Below, piece by piece: positions 1 through 5,783 of a stretch of 6,896 bases of DNA. The notes under the pieces were generated by a model. The model was given only the letters and a program-made list of their open reading frames with translations. It was not told the origin of the DNA and searched no databases. This DNA is from Nitrososphaerota archaeon (lineage in GTDB: Archaea; Thermoproteota; Nitrososphaeria; Nitrososphaerales; JAGGXQ01): contig JAGGXQ010000103.1 in NCBI GenBank assembly GCA_021162925.1, positions 1-6,896 of the forward strand, in the 5' to 3' direction. Position 1 is the stretch's first letter; each line of letters starts with the position of its first letter. The position numbers and the translations under genes are program-made.

Positions 1-419
1 AAGAGGGCGACCCTCTTCCCCCTGACCCTAGAAGAGTTCAGCTCGTCCAGGACGAGGAGCTGCGGCTCCTTCGTCGTTATGGACCTGACCTCCTCGATCA
101 GGGCCTCCTCCATGTAAGCCTTCACGTGCTTCCTGGCCAACGCGTACTCCTTCAGCCCAAGGTCCTTGGACACCTCGTAGGCGAGGGCTACGGACTTCGC
201 CTCCGCCGTCAGGATGCATTCGGGGGAGAAGCGGGCGAGCCTCCAGGCCAGCTCCCTCCCAACCGCCTCGGTGAACTCCGTATCGCAGCCGAACGCCAGG
301 GCCGCATCCGAAGCTATCCAGACCCCTTCGCCAACCTTCCTTATCGGGAGCCTCCTCCTAACGCCGCAAAGCTCCACCTCCAGGTACTCCTCGCCCGAGT
401 ACCTCCTCACCGTCTCCAT
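1..419 (-). CDS. Purine-type phosphoribosyltransferase, C-terminus cut by window edge
   Basis: Only the first 139 residues are in the window; the frame is open through position 1. The protein resembles the adenine/xanthine phosphoribosyltransferase-like family of about 190 residues, which transfers ribose phosphate from PRPP to a base in the cytoplasm. Visible family features are ILTAEAKSVALAYEVSKDLG (69-88), then LARKHVKAYM (94-103), VRSITT (111-116) and LLVLDELNSSRVRGKRVAL (121-139). In the family this last stretch leads straight into the acidic PRPP-binding loop (VDDVxSTGG), which would lie just outside the window. One oddity is AEAKS where relatives usually read EAKG (Ser76). The ATG at 419-417 directly follows the TAG stop of the T component gene (422-420), so the gene is almost certainly translated as the last visible cistron of the ECF operon. 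Family assignment is from recognition of sequence; the actual base used is unknown. Confidence 0.85.
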   Translation of the reverse strand, partial: METVRRYSGEEYLEVELCGVRRRLPIRKVGEGVWIASDAALAFGCDTEFTEAVGRELAWRLARFSPECILTAEAKSVALAYEVSKDLGLKEYALARKHVKAYMEEALIEEVRSITTKEPQLLVLDELNSSRVRGKRVAL

Positions 420-1208
420 CTAGAGCACCCCGAGCTTGAGCAACGCCGCCAAGGTCAGCGCCAGGGCGGCCAGGGCCAGGGCTATTACGTCTCTCCTCTC
501 GAGTTCGAACCTCCTGTAGCTGGTCCTCCTGCCGGATCCGAAGCCCTTCAGGCCCATCGCTACGCTCATCCTATCCGAAAGCTCGAAGGCCCTGAGCATC
601 AGGGGGATCAGTATCGGGATGTAGCCCTTGATCCTGGAGATCAGCCCTCCCTTATCGAGCTCCAGGCCCCTAGCGGACTGGGCTTCCTTTATCGTAACCA
701 TTTCGTCGGCGAGGGATGGGACCAGCCTCATCGAAAGCCCGAACGTGAAGGCAGCCTTGTAAGGCACCCCGAACTTCGTAAGGGCGCCGGCGAGCTCGCT
801 CACCGTGGTGGTCATGAGCAAAAGGAGCGGGGCCCCTATCATGACCAGCACCCTCAGGGCCATGCTGAGCCCGTAGAAGAGGCCGAACGTATCGAGCGTT
901 ATGGGGCCGTAGCTGAAGAGCACCTCCGAACTCCCACCCCCCGAGAAGAGCGAATACCTGTAGAAGAGGCTCCACAGGAAGAAAGCCGCGACCACCATCC
1001 CCGAGAGGGCCCTGAACCTTGGGAGGAACTCCTTGTGGACCCTTGCGAGGTAGGAGAGCAGGATTATCGAGGAGAGGAGGGCGAGCTGGGGGATCGGCGA
1101 TGGGAATAGGAAGCTGAGCCCCACGATCGAGGCCATCATCAGTAGCTTGGTCCTAGGGTCGAGCCTATGGATTGGCGAGTTCCTCCTTACGTATCCCACG
1201 AACTTCAT
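420..1208 (-). CDS. ecfT: ECF transporter transmembrane component EcfT
   Basis: 262-residue integral membrane protein, the coupling subunit that links the two ATPases to the S component in an energy-coupling factor importer (CbiQ/EcfT family). It has an N-terminal DPRTKLL motif (17-23) preceding the first membrane helices, hydrophobic blocks at about 22-55, 69-86, 107-133 and 241-260, and the two coupling-helix motifs in the cytoplasmic region: AQSARGLE (176-183) and AMGLKGFG (217-224). In relatives both motifs contain Arg-Gly and insert into grooves on the ATPases; here the second has Lys221 where Arg is usual. Length is normal. The ATG start at 1208 lies 44 bases inside the upstream ATPase gene and is backed by a strong ribosome site (1216-1222), so translational coupling is likely. 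Its stop abuts the start of the phosphoribosyltransferase gene. Confidence 0.95.
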   Translation of the reverse strand: MKFVGYVRRNSPIHRLDPRTKLLMMASIVGLSFLFPSPIPQLALLSSIILLSYLARVHKEFLPRFRALSGMVVAAFFLWSLFYRYSLFSGGGSSEVLFSYGPITLDTFGLFYGLSMALRVLVMIGAPLLLLMTTTVSELAGALTKFGVPYKAAFTFGLSMRLVPSLADEMVTIKEAQSARGLELDKGGLISRIKGYIPILIPLMLRAFELSDRMSVAMGLKGFGSGRRTSYRRFELERRDVIALALAALALTLAALLKLGVL

Positions 1209-2001
1209 TCAGGAGCACCTCCACCACGTCCTCCACCGAAGACGGCAACTTATCTAGGCCTAACAGCCTAGCGAGCTCGGCGAGCTTCGGGAGGGAGAGG
1301 GAAGCCTTGGCGGTCAGCTCCGGGTCCGAAAGGACCTCGGCCACCTTGCCTTCACTTACGACCTCCCCTCCCTTGAAGACGATGACGTAGTCGGAGTGTT
1401 CGTAGACGAGATCGATGTCGTGGGAGATCAGGAGCACGGTCCTCCCCTCCCCCTTCAGCCTCTTCACGACTTCTATAAGCTTCGACATGGTGCTCCTATC
1501 CTGGCCGATGGTGGGCTCGTCTAGGATCAGCAACCTCGGATCCATGGCGAGGACCGAAGCTATCGCGAGCCTCTCCTTCTCCCCCATGCTCAGCATGTAA
1601 GGCCTCTCCTCCCCCTTCCCTTCGAGCCCCACGAGCTTCAGGCTGGACTCCACGAGCTCCTTGACCCTGGCCTCTTCGAACCCCAGGTTCCTAGGGCCGA
1701 AGGCGACTTCGTCGTAAACGGTCTCGGAGAATATCTGGTGGTTCGGGTTCTGGAAGACGTAGCCGACGAGCCTAGAAAGCTCGGCGACGCTCTTCTCCCT
1801 CGTATCCTCCCCGTAGACCAGGACCCTCCCCCTGGTCGGCTTTAGGAGGCCTATAAGGTGCTTGGCGAACGTGGTCTTTCCAGAGCCGTTGGGCCCCACT
1901 ACCGCCACGATCTCCCCCTCAGGTATCTCAAGGGATACGCCCTTCAGGGCCCACCCTTCGCCGTAGCTGAACCAAAGATCCTCGGCCTTAACGGCCAACA
2001 A
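1165..2001 (-). CDS. ecfA: ECF transporter ATPase, second subunit (degenerate signature motif)
   Basis: 278-residue cytoplasmic ABC ATPase of the CbiO/EcfA family, expected to pair with the product of the neighbouring gene (1988-2830) and power the ECF importer. Motifs in order: Walker A GPNGSGKT (36-43), Q-loop with Gln84 in FQNPNHQIF, signature LSMGEKER (137-144), Walker B LLILDEP (157-163), D-loop GQD (166-168) and switch His194 in ISHD. The signature departs from the family's LSGGQ, with Met and Glu replacing the second Gly and the Gln. The C-terminal tail (about 225-278) is the helical dimerisation region usual in EcfA. The first two codons are TTG TTG (2001 and 1998). A GGTGAGG site at 2006-2012 is seven bases from the second, which may be the real start. 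The gene overlaps the upstream ATPase by 14 bases and the downstream T gene by 44 bases. Confidence 0.94.
   Translation of the reverse strand: MLAVKAEDLWFSYGEGWALKGVSLEIPEGEIVAVVGPNGSGKTTFAKHLIGLLKPTRGRVLVYGEDTREKSVAELSRLVGYVFQNPNHQIFSETVYDEVAFGPRNLGFEEARVKELVESSLKLVGLEGKGEERPYMLSMGEKERLAIASVLAMDPRLLILDEPTIGQDRSTMSKLIEVVKRLKGEGRTVLLISHDIDLVYEHSDYVIVFKGGEVVSEGKVAEVLSDPELTAKASLSLPKLAELARLLGLDKLPSSVEDVVEVLLNEVRGIRKEELANP
1216..1222 (-). promoter_or_regulatory. Ribosome binding site of the T component gene
   Basis: Reads GGAGGTG on the minus strand, seven bases before the ATG at 1208. It is the best Shine-Dalgarno match noticed in the window. It decides the start even though this places the gene 44 bases inside the preceding ATPase gene. 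Confidence 0.75.
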
Positions 2002-2830
2002 CCGACCTCACCAGCTCCCTTTCGCTGAGCGGGAAGGGCTCGAGCTTCAGGCCCCTCCTCCTAAGCTCGTAGGCGACCTCGACGACCTTCGGTGGGACGA
2101 CGTTCAGCCCCTTCACCAGCTCCTCGTCCTCGAAGAAGGGCCTCGGGCTTTCGTCCGCAACCAGCCTACCGTCCTTTAGCGCTACGATCCTGTCGACGAG
2201 CGGAGAAAGCTCCCCGAGCCTCCTCTCCACGACTACGACCGTCTTGCCGATCCGCTTCAGCGAGTAAAGGACCGATAGGATCCCGTTGGTCTCCTTCGGA
2301 TCCAGGTTCGCAAGTGGTTCGTCGAGTATCAACACGTCGGGCCTCATGATCAGGACCGAAGCTATGGCGAGCTTCTGCTTCATCCCCCCGGATAGGGAGG
2401 AGGTATCCCGATCCCTAAGCCCCCTCATCCCCATCAGGTTCAAGGTCTCATCGACCCTCCTCCTCATCTCGTCGTAGGGCACCCCCAGGTTTTCGAGGCC
2501 GAAGGCCAGGTCCTCCTCGACCGTCATGCCGAATATCTGGGCTTCGGGGTTCTGGAGGACGAAGCCGACTCGCTTGGATAGCTCGCACACGGGCGTCTTG
2601 GTGGTGTCCATCCCGCATACGGTTACCCTTCCGAGCATCCTTGCGTTCTTTATGCATTGGGGTATCAGGCCGGAGAGGCAGTAGGCGAGGGTCGACTTAC
2701 CGCTACCAGAAGGGCCGGTTACGAGGACGAACTCCCCCTCCTTCACCTCCAGCCTTTCGATCCTCAGCTCGAACCCCTTTCCCTCGTACCGGCAGCTCAG
2801 GCCCTCTACCGATATCACGAGGCCTACCAC
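1988..2830 (-). CDS. ecfA: ECF transporter ATPase, first subunit (switch histidine replaced)
   Basis: 280-residue ABC ATPase of the EcfA family (residues numbered from the GTG at 2830), partner of the product of the next gene. Motifs: Walker A GPSGSGKST (39-47), Q-loop Gln93 in LQNPEAQIF, signature LSGGMKQK (146-153), Walker B VLILDEP (166-172) and D-loop NLD (175-177). Relatives have the H-loop as VEHRL; here it reads VERRL, so the switch histidine is Arg203. The codon is AGG, more than one base from a His codon, so a simple read error is unlikely. The GTG at 2830 overlaps the S component stop by seven bases. A second in-frame GTG at 2818 gives the more typical N-terminus MISVEGLSCRY and has GGTGGT seven bases upstream, so 2818 is at least equally likely. 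The C-terminal region from about 225 is the usual EcfA dimerisation extension. Confidence 0.93.
   Translation of the reverse strand: MVGLVISVEGLSCRYEGKGFELRIERLEVKEGEFVLVTGPSGSGKSTLAYCLSGLIPQCIKNARMLGRVTVCGMDTTKTPVCELSKRVGFVLQNPEAQIFGMTVEEDLAFGLENLGVPYDEMRRRVDETLNLMGMRGLRDRDTSSLSGGMKQKLAIASVLIMRPDVLILDEPLANLDPKETNGILSVLYSLKRIGKTVVVVERRLGELSPLVDRIVALKDGRLVADESPRPFFEDEELVKGLNVVPPKVVEVAYELRRRGLKLEPFPLSERELVRSVVGR
2006..2012 (-). promoter_or_regulatory. Ribosome binding site of the second ATPase gene
   Basis: Reads GGTGAGG on the minus strand inside the last codons of the upstream ATPase gene. It sits four bases from the TTG at 2001 and seven from the TTG at 1998. This favours 1998 slightly and supports a TTG start where no ATG or GTG is available. 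Confidence 0.55.
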
Positions 2831-3378
2831 CTGTCCTTCAGGTAGCCCCTCCTGAGCAGAGGGGGGACCAAGGCGGCGACTACTATCGGGGTCCCGATGA
2901 CCATCGGGGGTATGTCGCTGAGAGTCAGCATGTACACCGCGGGCCAGAACGGGGCGACTCCCACCAGCTCGAACCCGACCGCGACTATCGGCACCATGAT
3001 GAGCCCGGATACCAGAGAGATCAGGGTCGCCTTCAGGATGCCTTTCTTGCTCGTGCAGTCCTCCGGGGTTGCGAACTTGCCCGGTATGTACCCGGTGAGG
3101 CCTACCCCTAGCAGGTCGAATATCGGGGTCGCGGGGTTGAAGTATCCTCCCAGGAGCGCCCAGATCGTGTTCCCTATCGCCCCGGCTATGAACCCGGTCC
3201 TAGGGCCGAGCAGTATCCCGAACACGCACGGGAGGAAGGCCAAGACCCTCCAGTGTATCGCGCCAGGTATGAGCGTGATCGGCGCGGTGAGCAGGAACCC
3301 TAGGCCGGTCACGGCGGAAGCTATCGCTGCCATCGCCACCTTTTCGGTCGTGGACCTCTTACCCTCTTCCTTAAGCAT
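2824..3378 (-). CDS. ECF transporter substrate-binding (S) component, substrate unknown
   Basis: 184-residue, strongly hydrophobic protein with about six predicted membrane helices (roughly 14-34, 43-60, 61-79, 84-100, 113-137 and 150-174). Its size, topology and position before two EcfA genes and EcfT identify it as an S component, which binds the vitamin or precursor in the membrane. An AxxxA motif (Ala18-Ala22) in helix 1 fits the known docking surface for EcfT. Gly/Pro-rich stretches such as LLGPRTGFIAGAIGN (57-71) and LLGVGLTGYIPG (89-100) resemble the riboflavin/folate-type S superfamily, but the sequence does not name a ligand. The ATG at 3378 was chosen over a TTG at 3384 because the TATA box is centred 26 bases upstream of it, as expected for a leaderless transcript. 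The phosphoribosyltransferase at the operon's end hints at a base-like ligand; the adjacent cobalamin genes make a corrinoid precursor an alternative. Confidence 0.88.
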   Translation of the reverse strand: MLKEEGKRSTTEKVAMAAIASAVTGLGFLLTAPITLIPGAIHWRVLAFLPCVFGILLGPRTGFIAGAIGNTIWALLGGYFNPATPIFDLLGVGLTGYIPGKFATPEDCTSKKGILKATLISLVSGLIMVPIVAVGFELVGVAPFWPAVYMLTLSDIPPMVIGTPIVVAALVPPLLRRGYLKDRW

Positions 3379-3379
3379 G

Positions 3380-3396
3380 CCCAAGTATAAATTGGG
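3380..3396. promoter_or_regulatory. Short inverted repeat at the ECF operon start, possible operator
   Basis: The plus strand reads CCCAA, seven bases, then TTGGG: a perfect five-base inverted repeat. It lies between the TATA box (3401-3407) and the ATG (3378), covering the expected transcription start. That is where an archaeal repressor could block RNA polymerase. Five-base arms can arise by chance, so this is only a candidate. Confidence 0.25.
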
Positions 3397-3400
3397 TCTG

Positions 3401-3416
3401 TATTTAAGATTTTTTT
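3401..3416 (-). promoter_or_regulatory. Archaeal promoter (BRE and TATA box) of the ECF operon
   Basis: On the minus strand the segment reads AAAAAAATC (3416-3408, a purine-rich BRE candidate) followed by TTAAATA (3407-3401, TATA box). The TATA centre is 26 bases upstream of the ATG at 3378, the standard spacing to a transcription start, so the message is probably leaderless. The box contains the TAA stop (3406-3404) of the upstream cobalamin ATPase gene. The AT-rich island stands out sharply from the GC-rich surroundings. Confidence 0.65.
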
Positions 3417-4699
3417 AACAAATTTGCGTTAAAACCCCTCGATCCGCCGCGGCGCAACGACTTCAGCTCCTCCACGAGCTCCTCGATCCCCCCTACGGCC
3501 CTGGCCCCCATACCCTCCAGCTCTCTGTAGATCGAGGCCGCCTTCCCGCCCGTGTAATCCCTCTCTTCTATCGAATCCACGCCCACCAGGTAGACCCGAA
3601 TCCCTCGCTTGGCTGCGTATCTCACGGCCTCCAGGTTCTTCAAATTCCCGACCCCGAAGCACGTGGGCGAAAGGACCACGGCATCCGCCCGCTTCACGAG
3701 CTCCAGGTTCTCCCTGTGCGCCTCGTCGCTTATGGGGGAGAAAGGGGCCTCCACCACCGCCTTCAACCCCAGGAGCTTGGCGGTCTCGTGATCCGTATCC
3801 AGGGCGTTTATCACCCCCACCGAAACCCTGAAACCCTCCCCGACGAGCCTCCTCATGAGCTCGCTACCCGATCCACCCCCGCAGACCACGTGGATGAGGG
3901 GCCCGTCTTCCCTCGGCTTCGGGACGACGGCCGGGAGGACGTAAAGGGTCCCCGTTATCGGGTGCCTCCTAACGAGGACGTCCACCCCGTACACCTCCCT
4001 TATGTTCTCTCTCGTAAGGACTTCGTCGACCGATCCTATCGAGACTATCCTCCCTCCCCCGATAAGGATCAGGGAGTCGCAGTACCTGGATGCCAGGTTG
4101 AAGTCGTGGAGGACCGATAGGACCGCCATCCCCTTCTCGACGCTCAAAGACCTGAGCAGGTCCATTATCTCGAGCTGGTTCTTGATGTCGAGGTGGCTGG
4201 TGGGCTCGTCGAGCAGGAGGACCTTCGGCTCCTGGGTTAGAGCCCTGGCTATCATGACCTTCTGCCTCTCGCCGCCGCTGAGCTCGCTGATCGGCCTCTC
4301 GGCCAGCTCCCACGTGTCCGTTATCTCCATCGCCCTCCTGGCGATTTCGATGTCTCGCCTCCCCTCCCCCTTGAACCTTTCGAGGTGCGGATACCTGCCC
4401 ATCAACACTACGTCCAAGGCCGTCAGATCGAAGTGCACGCTCGTATCCTGGGGGACCACCGCCACGTTCCTTGCCACCTCCTTCCCGTCCATTTCGTAGA
4501 TCTCCCGCTCGTTCAGGTAGACCGCCCCTACCTTCGGCTTGAGGCTCCTGCTCAAGGCCCTGAGCAAGGTGGTCTTGCCCGAAGCGTTCGGCCCTAGCAG
4601 GCCGACGAAGTCCCCTTCTTCTATCGAGAAGCTTATCCCGTCGAGTACCTTTTTGGATTCGTAGTAGCAATCGACGCCGAGGACCTTTAAGAGGACCAT
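3404..4699 (-). CDS. btuD: Cobalamin-type ABC importer ATPase with C-terminal Rossmann-like domain
   Basis: 431 residues, far longer than the roughly 250 of a bare BtuD/FepC-type ATPase. Residues 1 to about 255 are a complete ABC domain: Walker A GPNASGKT (36-43), Q-loop Gln84 in VVPQD, signature LSGGERQK (140-147), Walker B VLLLDEP (160-166) and switch His198 in VLHDF. All catalytic motifs are intact. Residues about 267-412 form a second domain with a glycine-rich VVCGGGSGSELMRRL start (271-285), ADAVVLSPTCFG (339-349) and GVDSIEERDYTGGKA (373-387), suggesting a nucleotide- or ligand-binding Rossmann-like fold. I recall C-terminal extensions of this sort on archaeal cobalamin transport ATPases, but its role is unknown to me. 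The start ATG at 4699 follows the permease TGA (4703-4701) by one base. The last codons run into an AT-rich stretch holding the next operon's promoter. Cobalamin is preferred over haem or siderophore because of the binding-protein gene. Confidence 0.9.
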   Translation of the reverse strand: MVLLKVLGVDCYYESKKVLDGISFSIEEGDFVGLLGPNASGKTTLLRALSRSLKPKVGAVYLNEREIYEMDGKEVARNVAVVPQDTSVHFDLTALDVVLMGRYPHLERFKGEGRRDIEIARRAMEITDTWELAERPISELSGGERQKVMIARALTQEPKVLLLDEPTSHLDIKNQLEIMDLLRSLSVEKGMAVLSVLHDFNLASRYCDSLILIGGGRIVSIGSVDEVLTRENIREVYGVDVLVRRHPITGTLYVLPAVVPKPREDGPLIHVVCGGGSGSELMRRLVGEGFRVSVGVINALDTDHETAKLLGLKAVVEAPFSPISDEAHRENLELVKRADAVVLSPTCFGVGNLKNLEAVRYAAKRGIRVYLVGVDSIEERDYTGGKAASIYRELEGMGARAVGGIEELVEELKSLRRGGSRGFNANLLKKS

Positions 4700-4700
4700 C

Positions 4701-5783
4701 TCACATCCTTATCCTCCTACCCCTCACGAGCAGGTAGGCGAAGAAGGGGCTCCCGAAGAGCGCCGTCACAACCCCCGTAGGGAGGACTATCGGCCTCAGA
4801 ACGGTCCGGGCCAGCAGATCGCACAAGACGAGCAGGATCGCCCCGGCAAGGGCCGAGGATGGCAAGAGGATGCGGTGATCCGGCCCCACCAGCAGCCTCA
4901 TCACGTGGGGGACCACTAGCCCGACGAACCCTATGATCCCGTTGACCGAGACCGCCATGGCCGTTATCACCGATGGGAGCACGAACATGAGCTTCTTGAA
5001 CCTCTCGACCTCTAGGCCGAGCTGCTTCGCCTGCTCCTCCCCTAGGAGGATCAGGTTCAGCTCCCTAGAGAAGAGGAGGATGGCGATGGAACCGGCTAGG
5101 ATGACCGCGGTCGCGACCCCTATAAGGCCCCAGTCCCCTATCACGAAGCCCCCGAAGAGCCAGTAGAGCAGGGCGTGGACGCTCTCATCCGCGAGGGCCA
5201 TGATCAGGGATATGAGCGCGGAGAAGAAGCTGCTGACCACTATGCCCGAGAGGAGGAGCCTGAGCGTCGGCAGGCCCCCGCCGCTCCTCGCCATCCCGTA
5301 GACCAGCAGCATGGTCAGCACCGCCCCCAGCATCGACATGAGGGGTATGGAGTAGATCAGCCCGATCCCGGCGGTCACGCCCATGACTATGGCCAGGGAC
5401 GCCCCGAAGCCCGCGCCGGAAGAAACCCCGAGGATGTACGGATCGGCCATCGGGTTCCTGAATATGGCCTGAAATACCGCACCCGCTACGGCCAAAGCCA
5501 TCCCCGCTACCGCGGCGGAAAGTATCCTCGGCATCCTCAAGCCTATCACGACGCCCTCCTCCAGCCCGCTCCAGCTCACCTTGACCAAGGGGCCGACCAA
5601 GGGGAGCCTGTGGGCGATTATCCCCAAGACCTTCCAGGCCGATATGTCCATGGGGCCTACGGTGGCGGAGAAGGCCATGGAAAAGATAAGGGCCCCTAGC
5701 AGGGCTAGGAGCACCGCGGCCCACTTGGCGAACCTCCTCAGGTACCTCTCTTCAGCCCCTAGCCTTTGCCCTACATGCCCCAT
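4701..5783 (-). CDS. btuC: Cobalamin-type ABC importer permease (FecCD/BtuC family)
   Basis: 360-residue polytopic membrane protein forming the translocation channel for the ligand released by the binding protein. Family landmarks: LRMPRIL (82-88), the block from GAVFQAIFRNPMADP (101-115) through ILGVSSGAGFG (117-127), the cytoplasmic coupling region around GEEQAKQLG (248-256), GIIGFVGLVVPHVMRLLVG (282-300), and the C-terminal LPTGVVTALFGSPFFAYLL (334-352). About ten membrane helices are expected. The usual PxELPxG has Val in place of Glu here (PIVLPTG), a minor change. The open frame extends upstream to a GTG at 5867, but those 28 codons give a Cys/Pro/Ser-rich, non-family N-terminus. The ATG at 5783 leaves a normal length and a 32-base overlap with the binding-protein gene. 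The ribosome site is not strong, so coupling to that gene is likely. Confidence 0.93.
   Translation of the reverse strand: MGHVGQRLGAEERYLRRFAKWAAVLLALLGALIFSMAFSATVGPMDISAWKVLGIIAHRLPLVGPLVKVSWSGLEEGVVIGLRMPRILSAAVAGMALAVAGAVFQAIFRNPMADPYILGVSSGAGFGASLAIVMGVTAGIGLIYSIPLMSMLGAVLTMLLVYGMARSGGGLPTLRLLLSGIVVSSFFSALISLIMALADESVHALLYWLFGGFVIGDWGLIGVATAVILAGSIAILLFSRELNLILLGEEQAKQLGLEVERFKKLMFVLPSVITAMAVSVNGIIGFVGLVVPHVMRLLVGPDHRILLPSSALAGAILLVLCDLLARTVLRPIVLPTGVVTALFGSPFFAYLLVRGRRIRM

Noticed and set aside
126..1109. Long plus-strand open frame of 327 codons opposite the T component and phosphoribosyltransferase genes
   Set aside because: It is antisense to two recognised genes, and its product is a charged mix of Arg, Glu, Pro and His with no domain. 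Such frames are expected opposite GC-biased coding sequence.
1549..2371. Near-identical DNA words shared at about 1550-1571 and 2350-2371
   Set aside because: Both encode the conserved IASVL segment after the signature motif in the two homologous ATPases. This is paralogy, not a mobile or regulatory repeat.
2897..3418. Plus-strand frame of 173 codons with some hydrophobic stretches opposite the S component
   Set aside because: The hydrophobicity mirrors the membrane protein on the other strand, and no promoter or ribosome site supports it.
3404..3440. Possible terminator after the cobalamin ATPase gene
   Set aside because: On the transcribed (minus) sense the homopolymer run is A, not T. 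Only a TTTT and a TTT are present, and there is no convincing stem, so I do not call a terminator.
3969..4670. Minus-strand frame of 233 codons inside the cobalamin ATPase gene
   Set aside because: It is the shifted frame of an ABC ATPase whose full motif set is intact in the other frame, so it is a shadow.
5175..5699. Plus-strand open frame of 174 codons opposite the permease gene
   Set aside because: Its composition is rich in Gly, Arg, His and Asp with no hydrophobic core or motif. The opposite strand encodes a clear FecCD permease.
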